Shown here piece after piece: positions 35,519 through 43,866 of a DNA stretch of 64,000 nt. Numbering within the stretch: the stretch's first letter is position 1; each line of letters starts with the position of its first letter. The stretch lies in assembly GCA_041739525.1 (NCBI GenBank), contig JBGSNQ010000112.1, positions 1-64,000 on the forward strand. The letters run 5' to 3'. The DNA is from DATJGR01 sp041739525. GTDB lineage: Bacteria > Pseudomonadota > Gammaproteobacteria > Pseudomonadales > Azotimanducaceae. Position numbers and translations under genes: made by a program. Under the pieces are notes generated by a model, which did no database searches, was not told the origin of the DNA, and worked only from the letters and a program-made list of their open reading frames with translations.

Positions 35519-35947
35519 CAGTCGACGACTGAGCGATTCAAAGATCCGCCGCCTAGAGAGACGCCGTGTTGCACCACGACGGAGCAACGTCGTCGTCACT
35601 TCAGCACGCAGCTCGTGCGGCAGTGCACTGCATTCCCAAATCGCTCGAAGGAGCGCTGGGCATAACGACGTCAGGTTGTCGACCTGACAAAACGGTTGGA
35701 TGACGACCACCTCAAGGCCAAACGGCATCGAATCTAACAACCGCATCCCGTCGCAGATTTCCAGCGAAATTGAGACTTGACCGCCTCGCGGGTCGAACGG
35801 GAACATTGAAAGCAATCCAATACAAACACAGTGCATCGAATACGCGGGGACTGTGGCCTAATTCACGACGCCGGCCAGCCTTCGGCCAATGTCGTATTGT
35901 ACGAGTGCGACACCTAACGTCGAATATCTACGAATGGAGTGAGATGA
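35519..35947. other. 430-base gap at the island's left edge
   Basis: No gene is supported. A leftward reading frame enters from 35836, but it has no ribosome site and continues antisense through the aminotransferase. Near 35900 the sequence becomes more AT-rich, probably the promoter of the S74 gene. Confidence 0.4.
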
Positions 35948-36889
35948 ATGAAACAACGTGTTTATAGTGCGAGTGCGGTCCTTTCGGCGATCGCTATTGC
36001 GGTCTCGGGCACCGCGCAAGCCGACCAGGCCATCGATTGCAACGGACTAACAACTTGTGAGATCACGATGACCCCCGAAGGGGGACCGGACTACAGAATC
36101 ACCTCGGATGCGGGCGGAATTGGCATCGGTGACGGCCCGGGAGATCTTCCGTTTGTGATTGTAGCGGGCGCACCTCAGGGCGCACTTGTTGTCGATGCGA
36201 GCGGCAATGTGACAAGCGGCACCGCGTCCGGTCCGAACCAAGTTGCTTCGCTCCGCGTTCGTCGCACCAACGGAACGGCAAAGCTGTTGGTACAGGAGAC
36301 CAATGGCACGGTCGCCGCCCGACGCTTGATCGAGTTGCGAAACAACGGGCCCATTGGCTTCAGCATGATCAACACGAATAGCGGCGTCCACTGGCGCTTT
36401 GCGTCCCAAGACACGGGATTCCGAATCTCCCTGGCCACGTCGTCCGGCCCGGAGTTCGAGGTGCTTACCAATGGGGACGCCGTATTGAAGGGCACTTTGA
36501 CTGAGAACTCGGACGTAAACGTTAAGAGTGACATCGAGGCGCTGGACGGTAACCTGGTGCTGGCTAAGCTCGACGCAATGCCCGTCACGGAGTGGAGCTA
36601 CCGGTGGGAGAGCCCGACCGTTCGCCACATCGGTCCCATGGCGCAGGACTTTCATGCCGCGTTTGGTCTAGGCACTGACGAGACCAAGATCTCACCGCGG
36701 GACATGGCAGGGGTGAGCATGGCGGCGATCAAGGCGCTGAGAGTTGAGCTCTTGGAAAGAGACGCAGAGATCGCGACGCAGCGGCAGCAGATCTCGACGC
36801 TGCAGGCCCGGTTGGACGAACTCGAGAAACTCAAGGACCAGATCGCGGCAATCGAATCGCGGCTGCCGCATCAGATGGTCTCTAGATAG
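35948..36889 (+). CDS. Secreted protein with S74 intramolecular chaperone domain
   Basis: 313 residues. A Sec signal peptide ends around GTAQA at residue 25. Residues about 30-170 look like a beta-rich fibre segment. From about 180 there is a peptidase S74 (chaperone of endosialidase) domain: ENSDVNVK with the catalytic pair S188 and K193, HIGPMAQDFHAAFGLG, and ISPRDMAGVSMAAIKAL. A coiled coil (residues about 265-305) ends the protein. S74 domains trimerise fibres and then cut themselves off. A GGAGTGAG site lies before ATG 35948; the nearby ATG at 35944 is out of frame. There are no phage genes near it, so it is probably a secreted surface fibre. Confidence 0.85.
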   Translation: MKQRVYSASAVLSAIAIAVSGTAQADQAIDCNGLTTCEITMTPEGGPDYRITSDAGGIGIGDGPGDLPFVIVAGAPQGALVVDASGNVTSGTASGPNQVASLRVRRTNGTAKLLVQETNGTVAARRLIELRNNGPIGFSMINTNSGVHWRFASQDTGFRISLATSSGPEFEVLTNGDAVLKGTLTENSDVNVKSDIEALDGNLVLAKLDAMPVTEWSYRWESPTVRHIGPMAQDFHAAFGLGTDETKISPRDMAGVSMAAIKALRVELLERDAEIATQRQQISTLQARLDELEKLKDQIAAIESRLPHQMVSR

Positions 36890-36918
36890 CCCAGGTACGG
36901 ACTGACAACTTGGTAGGT

Positions 36919-36949
36919 GTGGTGCCCCATCCGGATTATGGGACACCAC
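36919..36949. repeat. Twelve-base inverted repeat downstream of the S74 gene
   Basis: GTGGTGCCCCAT (36919-36930) and ATGGGACACCAC (36938-36949) pair at 11 of 12 positions across a seven-base loop. No T-run follows, so it is not a standard terminator. It may be an insertion-sequence end remnant or an mRNA stabilising stem. Apart from this, 36890-37372 has only unsupported short frames. Confidence 0.45.
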
Positions 36950-37372
36950 TCCAGACTTGACCCACGCGACAGCACAGCGAGAATCTGCTCTCCTTCCTTC
37001 CTAGCGGGTAACGAGATTCGTTTCTGCGAACGCGCTTTCGACGCATCGATTGGTACCGAGAACGTCTTCGATCCCAACCCGCAGCTCTGGATAAGTGGCA
37101 TGTCACTTCCCGCTAGATCGGGTCGATCAATCTCATCAGGCAGATGTTCAAATCTGGCCATAGCCGATCGACTGCTGCCTCAGAGAGCGAAACTTGTTCA
37201 TAGCCCTTCGTAGGCGAAGGCAAGTCTCATTTCTGCTGGAAATCTTTGGGGCGGGATTCGATCGTTGGATTCAATACAGGTTGCTCCTTGAACTCGGATA
37301 CCTTTGTCGGGGACAGGTCTACGACCTTATTGCGCCAACCCCTTTGGACTTTTGAAAACACCGGTGACCCAA

Positions 37373-38275
37373 ATGAAGCTCGGCGCGATCTCATTCAGTT
37401 ACGCAGCTTTCCATACATTTAAGGACTCCATCGCGCGCAGCGGCCACTCAACCATCAACTTGGGAGATCTCGCGCAGACTATCGCAGCGCATCGTTTGTT
37501 TACCCGCTTGGGCTACAGTGACAGCGCAATCACGCGCATCGATCGCGATACCTTGGCGGACTATAAGGGCGAGCACGTCGCGCTTCTCATGAACGCCGTC
37601 TTTCGTCCCGAGTGTTTCCCGATTCCCGAAGCAATCGCTCCGATCTTCATGGGATTCACCGCCCGCCCAGAGACAATCGCATCTCAGATCGACTATCTAA
37701 AGCTTCACCAGCCCATCGGATGCCGGGACAGCGCGACAGCTGAACGGTTGCGCTCGTTTGGCGTTGAAGCCTTCGCCTCCGGCTGCGTTACCCTGACGTT
37801 GCCGCCGAGGCGAGCCCATGGTCCCAAGCTTCACCCATTCATCGTGTATGGCATAGGCCCCGGAGAATTGCCCAAAGGTCTGCTTAGCCGTATGCCAGCC
37901 AGCATTTTGGACGCCGCTGAGTTTGTGTTTCACCGGCTCGCGGTGTTTGAGATTCCGCTTCCGGCGAAAACCCAATATCAGTTAGAGCGATACGAGGAAC
38001 ACCTGATGCACAGATTGTCGTACGAAGCCAGCCTCGTGGTAACTCCTCTGCACCATGTGGCTGCGCCTTGCATGGCGATGGGGATACCCGTGATCCTCTG
38101 CAGACGGGAGCCCGATGAGCCCTTTCATCTCGACCGGTTCAGCTTTCTTCGCGACATCGTGAGGTTGCACACGCCAGAGACATTCGACCAGATCGATTGG
38201 TCCCCGCAACCAATCTCTGTCACGCAGCACGCTGAGGCGTTCATCGAAGGCGTGACGGCGCGGCTGCCGATCTAA
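37373..38275 (+). CDS. Polysaccharide pyruvyl transferase-family protein
   Basis: 300 residues from the ATG at 37373 (MKLGAISFSYAAFHTFKDS); an upstream GTG at 37364 is equally possible. It matches the polysaccharide pyruvyl transferase fold: NLGDLAQTIAAHRLF near the N-terminus, then IGCRDSATAERLRSFGVEAFASGCVTLTL, and a C-terminal block with SLVVTPLHHVAAPCMAMGIPVI. Such enzymes add pyruvate ketals from phosphoenolpyruvate to exopolysaccharide sugars. It sits in the AT-richer island with GSCFA and S74 proteins. Acceptor sugar unknown. Confidence 0.75.
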   Translation: MKLGAISFSYAAFHTFKDSIARSGHSTINLGDLAQTIAAHRLFTRLGYSDSAITRIDRDTLADYKGEHVALLMNAVFRPECFPIPEAIAPIFMGFTARPETIASQIDYLKLHQPIGCRDSATAERLRSFGVEAFASGCVTLTLPPRRAHGPKLHPFIVYGIGPGELPKGLLSRMPASILDAAEFVFHRLAVFEIPLPAKTQYQLERYEEHLMHRLSYEASLVVTPLHHVAAPCMAMGIPVILCRREPDEPFHLDRFSFLRDIVRLHTPETFDQIDWSPQPISVTQHAEAFIEGVTARLPI

Positions 38276-38283
38276 CCTCGCGA

Positions 38284-38838
38284 TTAAACGACGCCATAAT
38301 TGTCGGCAATGGCCAGTGGATCCTCCGGAAACACCCATGCGGGCTTGGCCGAACGGCGCATGAAGCGTGAAATCATGTTGTCGTTGGCTTTTGCTCGGCG
38401 CAGAAGCTCTAGATAAATCGCCTGCAGGAACGCGTCATCGCTGAGCGCGCGCGCCAGGCGCTTTGCGGCATTCAGGCACGTGTCCTGCCGGTCAAGGTGC
38501 AGCGCATGCAGCCCATCATAAAAGGGCGGCCATCCTTGGCGGATCTGCTCTACCCGCTCTGGGCGTATGTCGCGTTCTTCATACAATGAATCCGAAATGC
38601 GCATCATGTTGAACATCAGCGATACGAGCAGGGCGTTGCGCGCTGAAATCGGCGCGGCATGGTCGGCATAGGTATCGCAAACGGAGATCAGCCAACGAGA
38701 TGAGAACGTGGCGATCACGTCCTCGCGATTGGCGTCCATCAACGCCTCGAACGCCCGCCAGTTGCCAACGACGTTTCGGCGATTGCGCAGTTCCGCGATC
38801 AGCGCGCGCGCCTCCTTCAAAAGCTCTTGCGGCTCCAC
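38284..38838 (-). CDS. Hypothetical alpha-helical protein
   Basis: A 184-residue protein that I do not recognise. It is predicted to be helical and soluble, beginning EPQELLKEARALIAELRNRR, with a conserved-looking core FSSRWLISVCDTYADHAAPISARNALLVSL and ending AKPAWVFPEDPLAIADNYG. No signal peptide or membrane segment is seen. The start is GTG at 38838, supported by AGGAGAC six bases upstream. It is convergent with the pyruvyl transferase-like gene, eight bases apart. A role in glycan metabolism is guilt by association only. Confidence 0.65.
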   Translation of the reverse strand: MEPQELLKEARALIAELRNRRNVVGNWRAFEALMDANREDVIATFSSRWLISVCDTYADHAAPISARNALLVSLMFNMMRISDSLYEERDIRPERVEQIRQGWPPFYDGLHALHLDRQDTCLNAAKRLARALSDDAFLQAIYLELLRRAKANDNMISRFMRRSAKPAWVFPEDPLAIADNYGVV

Positions 38839-39508
38839 GCCCGTCTCCTATCGCTCGACCGTGTCCGGTGAGCCACCATGCCAAGAAGCGAGCCAAATTC
38901 GCCGCGCGCCGCGCACCTTGGCCGCTTCCATCCAAAACCAGTAAGCGAAAACTAACCATGTCGTCGCGACACTGAGGTCGGACATCTGCAGGGGGCCCTC
39001 AAAGTGGCTCCGCTTGCTTGGACAACTTGGCGGCGAACTTAACCTGACCGGAGGCTCGCTGCTGCCGCTCCGCTGGGAACCTAGCCCCCTTCACAGACAT
39101 TACCGGATGTGTCGGCGCGGTCAAAGAGGCGTCCGCGAAGACTTCGAAACTTCCTCGACGGACCGACGTGAAGGTCAGTCTTCGGCAAACGCTGGCCCAA
39201 AATAGCGCTGGGAGAGGTGCGTCTTCGGTCGAGAAAAGGGCAGTGTTGAGGCAAGCCGAGCCCGGCATGCCGCTAGCGGAGGCCGCGGGTCCGGGGATCT
39301 CGGAGTTGACGTTCAATGACTTGAAGAAGCAGGAAAGCTTTTCAAGGGGTATCCTCATTAAAGACTCCGCGGACTTCTCATTGACCAAGGCCGGGCTTCG
39401 GAGGATGGTTCCTCAGGACGCAAAACGACCAGATGTCCAACAGCGAGAGCCACCTAGCGGATCCGCTAACACCCAAAAATTCTGACGGTTTCCGAGGACA
39501 GAGCCACA
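38839..39508. other. 670-base non-coding or decayed stretch
   Basis: Short frames on both strands (for example 39168-39485 rightward) have no recognisable domain or ribosome site. It may be a decayed gene or regulatory space in the island. I cannot identify repeats or insertion-sequence ends. Confidence 0.4.
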
Positions 39509-40606
39509 ATGAGTGATGTCAAACTGACTTCGATATCGGCGGATTCTGAGCTGATTTTTTTCGATCAAGACGGCGCCTCTGACAAGGCCTCCTATACGTT
39601 CTATCGAGGCGACGCCGCACGCTTCCACCCGATCGATGACAGCTTCGCGTCAGACCGCATACTGCTGCACTATTTCTTCGACGGTCTCACTCCGGCGGCG
39701 CCATTGATCGACTCGCGATCGTACATCGTAGCCTTCGGCTCGTGCTTCGCGGGCCACATCGCTACATATCTCGATGGCATAGGCTTCAACGTGGCCAACA
39801 AGAAAGACCGCGCGGCGTACATCGCGTCGATGGGCGAAGGCATCGTCAACACGTATGCGATCCGCCAGCAGTTCGAGTGGGCGTGGGAAGGCATTCAACC
39901 GGCTGTAGAACTGTGGCATGGATACGACGCCCGCACACTGGGCTACGTCGAGGACGTGCGGCTCGACACCATGCGCATGCTCGACGCGGCCGACATCTTC
40001 ATCATTACGCTGGGGCTCTCGGAAGTCTGGTATGACGAGCCGACCGGGGAAGTCTTCTGGCGCGCAGTCCCCGCCGCCTCTTTCGATCCGACGCGCCACA
40101 AGTTCAGGGTCGCTTCGTATCATGAAAACCTCGCAAACTTGCAGTCGATTCATCGGCTGATCCGTACGCACAGGCCAGAGGCGGTGATTGTATTTACTAT
40201 GTCGCCGATCCCCTTGAAGGCAACGTTCCGGTCGATTCCGTGCGTTGCAGCCAACAGTGTTTCGAAATCGATTCTTCGTGCGGCCTTGGATGAGTTCCTG
40301 CGTGGAGAACCCGCGGATGAGCGGTTGTTCTACTTCCCGAGCTACGAAATTGCTCTGAACGCCTTTGAACGTCCTTTCATGGAAGACCGGCGCCATGTCC
40401 ATAAACACGTGCTCGATCTCAATATGGCAGCCTTCGAGCGCTACTACTGCTGTACCGGGCTCACTGACGCGCAACTGCTCCAACGGTTTCGCGCTGCGCG
40501 GGATCTCGATCGCGAAGTAGCGAGTCATGGGCATTGGGCGGTTCCGCGCAAAAACCTGCTTTATCACCAGCCGCCGGCGGGCACAAAAGTGACGAAGACC
40601 CCCTAG
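39509..40606 (+). CDS. GSCFA-domain protein (SGNH-like)
   Basis: 365 residues. The defining motif FGSCFA is at residues 76-81, with S78 as the probable nucleophile of an SGNH-like hydrolase or acyltransferase. Downstream are NKKDRAAYIASMGEGIVNTYAI, the GLSEVWYD block (residues about 170-177) and FTMSPIPLKATF. An extra C-terminal region of about 70 residues ends in a Pro/Lys tail. GSCFA proteins often accompany polysaccharide genes, and this one shares the island with a pyruvyl transferase-like gene. The reaction is unassigned. Confidence 0.85.
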   Translation: MSDVKLTSISADSELIFFDQDGASDKASYTFYRGDAARFHPIDDSFASDRILLHYFFDGLTPAAPLIDSRSYIVAFGSCFAGHIATYLDGIGFNVANKKDRAAYIASMGEGIVNTYAIRQQFEWAWEGIQPAVELWHGYDARTLGYVEDVRLDTMRMLDAADIFIITLGLSEVWYDEPTGEVFWRAVPAASFDPTRHKFRVASYHENLANLQSIHRLIRTHRPEAVIVFTMSPIPLKATFRSIPCVAANSVSKSILRAALDEFLRGEPADERLFYFPSYEIALNAFERPFMEDRRHVHKHVLDLNMAAFERYYCCTGLTDAQLLQRFRAARDLDREVASHGHWAVPRKNLLYHQPPAGTKVTKTP

Positions 40607-41154
40607 CTTGATAGCCGCAGAACGACATGTGGTACCTGTGGATCCTCTAGCTCGGGGCACGTACCGCGCGCTCGAAACGGCCGCATTTGCTTGAATCAAG
40701 TGTTTGACCGCGAGCTAGGGTCCATTGCGCAAAGGCTCTCTTGGGACTTGCCGACCTGGGGAAAACAGGTGCACACCCCCGCACTCATGAAAACGCGACG
40801 ACCCAAATGGACCAGACACTCACGTCGAAGCAGCGGCGTTCAGTTGAGCAGCGCGAACGGAGCATCTCGCAGCGCTTAGACCGACGACACCGATGCTCAG
40901 CTCTAGTGTTTCCTCCTCCCCCCTGCAGCACGCGCGGCGATACCGTATGGCTCGCACTATGTTGGGTAGCCCAGCTATTGGCCGGCTACCTTTGGACGAC
41001 GGTTAAACTCGATGGCGTCAGTGTGTTGATTCCATCAGGCCCTACTTCCGCTCACGTCGCGAATGCGGCGTTGTGTCGAAGCAAGATCCGACAGTATCCG
41101 ATGCCCAACTCTGCAACGACGCTGGGGGGTTCCCGGCCGACCTCCCGCGACCCC
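40607..41154. other. 550-base gap at the island's right edge
   Basis: No gene is supported. A frame at 40741-41202 encodes a low-similarity, Arg/Ser-rich product and overlaps the Nudix gene antisense. No terminal repeats or attachment site could be seen. Confidence 0.4.
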
Positions 41155-41787
41155 TCAATCGAAATAGCACGGCAACTCAGGATGACCGATGTGCGCAGAT
41201 AACAGCGCAATATCCTCGGGCAACGTGCGACCAACCGAAAGCTCAGGCAGCGCATCAACCGGAAAAAACGTCGCGGCAGTGGTCTCGACACTCGTCGCAG
41301 CCGCACCGCCATCGAGCGAACACAAAAACAACAGCTTGTAGATCCGTTCCAGGCGCGGCGGCGTGTAGGGATGTATCGAGCGGTCTTTTACCGCAACGAG
41401 TTTGATGGCGGTGGCGCGGTAGCCGGACTCTTCGAGTACTTCGCGTTCGCAGTTTCGTTTCGGCGTGTCGTGTTCATCCGCCCAGCCGCCGGGTAACGCC
41501 CAACGTCCGTCGGCCGCTTCCTGAACCAGCAGCACGTCGCCACGGTCGTTGAATACGCCCGCGCGAACGTCCACTTTCGGCGTTGGATAGCCGGTTTCCG
41601 GAAGGTAGATACCAACGATTGTCTCAAGGGGCACGCCCGTCAGATCGGCGAGCATGTCGTTCGCAATCGCTGCGAGTTCGTCGAAGCGTTCACGATCGTA
41701 GCGATCGCGCGTATACGTCTGTCCGATCTGAGCAATTGCACGTAGCCGTTGTGCGCGCGCGAGCCACTCGCGCGAATCCGTGGGCAT
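41155..41787 (-). CDS. Nudix hydrolase with N-terminal helical domain
   Basis: 210 residues. Residues about 1-65 are the helical N-terminal domain common in ADP-ribose/CoA-type Nudix proteins (QRLRAIAQIGQTYTRDRYDRERF). The Nudix box GGWADEHDTPKRNC/EREVLEESGY follows, with aspartate where GX5E usually has glutamate. It hydrolyses a nucleoside diphosphate derivative; the substrate is unassigned. Its ATG overlaps the stop of the LLM gene (TGATG), so it is translated from the same message. Confidence 0.87.
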   Translation of the reverse strand: MPTDSREWLARAQRLRAIAQIGQTYTRDRYDRERFDELAAIANDMLADLTGVPLETIVGIYLPETGYPTPKVDVRAGVFNDRGDVLLVQEAADGRWALPGGWADEHDTPKRNCEREVLEESGYRATAIKLVAVKDRSIHPYTPPRLERIYKLLFLCSLDGGAAATSVETTAATFFPVDALPELSVGRTLPEDIALLSAHIGHPELPCYFD

Positions 41788-42698
41788 CAGATCGCGCTCA
41801 CGAGTTTCTGCACCTGCGCGAGACGTTGGATGGTGGCGATTGCTTCGGGCTGGTCGGAACTGATGTTTCGGATGATCACATCCGTGTAGCCCATTGCTCC
41901 GAGGCGGGCCATACGTTCGGCCACCTGCTCTACGTCACCGATCAGCAATGCGTCTTCGGAAAAGCCGCGATAGCCATTGCGGATGTAGCGCGCCATTTCG
42001 CGGCGCGCGTCGTCGGCCGTTGCACCCACGTGCGTGTCGCGGCGAATTGCGATCGTGGTCGGGGTCCGGTTATAGCGCACGCACGCTTCGCGGTATTCGT
42101 CGATGCGGCGGTGCGCGGTTTCGAAATCCGAACCGGGGTCGGCCAGCCACGCGTCGCCGAGGCGCGCGGCGCGGTCGATTGCAACCTTCGCAGAAGCCCC
42201 GATCCACACTTCGATCGGTTCCGGCGGCAGTGGCGCGATGCGGCTCTTATGCAGACGCCAACGCCCGTCGACCGTAACGCTCTCGCCGCGCCACAACGCA
42301 CGGATCGTCTCGAGCGACTCTTCGAACATCGACGGTCGCAAGCGGATGTCTACACCCATTCCGCTGCTCTGCCGTTCATCCGCGCCGATGCCGCACTGCA
42401 TGATGAAGCGGCCGCGATTGAGGCAAGCGAGCGTCGCCGTCTGCTCCGCCACCAGCACCGGATTCCACAGTGGCAACAGGTACAGCGCGCCCGCGGTCTT
42501 GTCACCCCACTCCGCCAGCAGACGGCCGAGCATCGGCGAGTTCTGATAATACGGACGCGGTGTAACGTGATGATCGCCCACGAACAGCGAATCGAATTGC
42601 GCGTCGCGCGCCGCACGCGTCTGCTCGATCATGTAACGCGCGCCCACTCGAACGTCGGTTATGTCGAATGCACTGGTAACGGAAATTCCGATCCTCAC
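41787..42698 (-). CDS. Luciferase-like (LLM) flavin/F420 oxidoreductase
   Basis: A 303-residue TIM-barrel protein. It shows FDSLFVGDHHVTPRPYYQN, GRFIMQCGIGADERQ, the insertion IRLRPSMFEESLETIRALW, PIEVWIGASAKVAIDRAARLGDAWL, and a C-terminal barrel ending. The GTG start at 42698 has CGGAGC upstream. The cofactor is FMN or F420, undecided. It is the second LLM protein in the window and is coupled to a Nudix gene. Confidence 0.83.
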   Translation of the reverse strand: MRIGISVTSAFDITDVRVGARYMIEQTRAARDAQFDSLFVGDHHVTPRPYYQNSPMLGRLLAEWGDKTAGALYLLPLWNPVLVAEQTATLACLNRGRFIMQCGIGADERQSSGMGVDIRLRPSMFEESLETIRALWRGESVTVDGRWRLHKSRIAPLPPEPIEVWIGASAKVAIDRAARLGDAWLADPGSDFETAHRRIDEYREACVRYNRTPTTIAIRRDTHVGATADDARREMARYIRNGYRGFSEDALLIGDVEQVAERMARLGAMGYTDVIIRNISSDQPEAIATIQRLAQVQKLVSAI

Positions 42699-42756
42699 GT
42701 TTGCGCTCCGCGAAGTCAGCCTCGTGAATAGCAGATCGGTACCACGAAGGGAACGG

Positions 42757-43797
42757 TCACGTTCGATGAGGTCGACTGGTCAGGCGCACAAGTTCTGCAA
42801 CGGCTGTCGGGCGCAACCGATGCGCCACCAGCCGATCGTCGCGCATCAGGAACTCGCCGGTCATCGGTTCGCCGTCGATCAGATAACGCAACCACACGAC
42901 ATCGTCCTGCCACATGCGGTCGTAGGGGATACGCTCGATCGGGCACCAGAACGGAATCGCTTCGACGCTGCGGCGCGGTACCCCGTCGCAATCGAGCGCC
43001 CTGAACGCGAAGCCCAGCATGCTGCTGCCATCCGCGTCCTGAAATCGCAGTTCGATCAATGGCGAGACGTGAAGCGCGCGCACCCCAACTTCTTCTTCGA
43101 TCTCACGCAGCGCGCACTGCAACGGCGTCTCTCCGGGTTCGACCATTCCGCCAGGCCCGTTGACGTTGCCGGCGCCGTGTCCGCGCTGTTTGTGAATCAA
43201 CAACACCTGTCCGCGCCGGACCACGAACAGCAGTGTCGCCACTCGATCGGGTCGCCAACGTGCGAAGTCGATGGCGTCGAGCGATCCCACCGCCACTCCT
43301 GATTCGGGTGCCAACCGCTTGTCGTGGCGCAACAGGTACAAGCCGCCGCTGCGCACGCTGCCGCGCGGGTAGTAGCCGCGCTGCTGATAGTAGCGCGCCA
43401 ACGAGTCGTTCGAGGCGACGCAGTCGAGCCGCAACCACGTTGCGCCCCGTTCCTTCGCAATCGTCTCGAGATCACCCAGTATCCGCGCGCCCACGCCACC
43501 ACCCACCGCATCCCGCGCAACCACCAGCTTGCTGACGTACAGCGCGCCGGCCGCCGGCATATCGGCCCATATCGGGTCCGGCTCGCTGCGCAACAATGCG
43601 CCACCGATCATTCGTCCCGATTGCTCCAACACGAGTACTTCGCCGCGCGCTTGCGCGGCAACGAACGCCGCTCGTTGCACGCGCAGCGAACCCGGGCGCC
43701 ATTGATCGATACCCTTTTCGCGCATCCATTCGGCGGCGCCTTCGAGCAGTTCGACGAAGCCGTCGACCTCAGCGACAGTAGCAGTTCTGAGTGGCAT
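42757..43797 (-). CDS. Fusion of GNAT acetyltransferase and MTH1-like Nudix hydrolase
   Basis: 346 residues. Residues 1-157 are a GNAT domain (LYVSKLVVARDAVGGGVGARIL as acetyl-CoA site, LDCVASNDSLARYYQQRGYYPRG as motif B). Residues 183-335 are a Nudix domain with HKQRGHGAGNVNGPGG and a perfect Nudix box from G217 (GMVEPGE) to V239 (REIEEEVGV). The HKxRG..N.PGG and PYDRMWQDDVVW features match 8-oxo-dGTP hydrolase MTH1. It may clean oxidised nucleotides and acetylate an unknown acceptor. ATG 43797 starts it. Confidence 0.85.
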   Translation of the reverse strand: MPLRTATVAEVDGFVELLEGAAEWMREKGIDQWRPGSLRVQRAAFVAAQARGEVLVLEQSGRMIGGALLRSEPDPIWADMPAAGALYVSKLVVARDAVGGGVGARILGDLETIAKERGATWLRLDCVASNDSLARYYQQRGYYPRGSVRSGGLYLLRHDKRLAPESGVAVGSLDAIDFARWRPDRVATLLFVVRRGQVLLIHKQRGHGAGNVNGPGGMVEPGETPLQCALREIEEEVGVRALHVSPLIELRFQDADGSSMLGFAFRALDCDGVPRRSVEAIPFWCPIERIPYDRMWQDDVVWLRYLIDGEPMTGEFLMRDDRLVAHRLRPTAVAELVRLTSRPHRT

Positions 43798-43866
43798 GAA
43801 ACGCAGTCTACCGTGACCCGATCGCCCGGCAGCGATAGCATCCTTCGACTCTCACAGGAGTTCGCC

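Noticed and set aside
34547..35836. 429-codon leftward frame opposite the aminotransferase
   Set aside because: First 90 codons looked possibly coding, but the rest is antisense and no ribosome site was found.
36871..37213. Short frames on both strands after the S74 gene
   Set aside because: No domain, no ribosome site; a transposase remnant was considered but could not be supported.
39168..39485. 105-codon frame before the GSCFA gene
   Set aside because: GTG start without ribosome site, no recognisable similarity; left as part of the gap.
40741..41202. 153-codon frame at the island's right edge
   Set aside because: Overlaps the Nudix gene antisense, and its composition is not protein-like.
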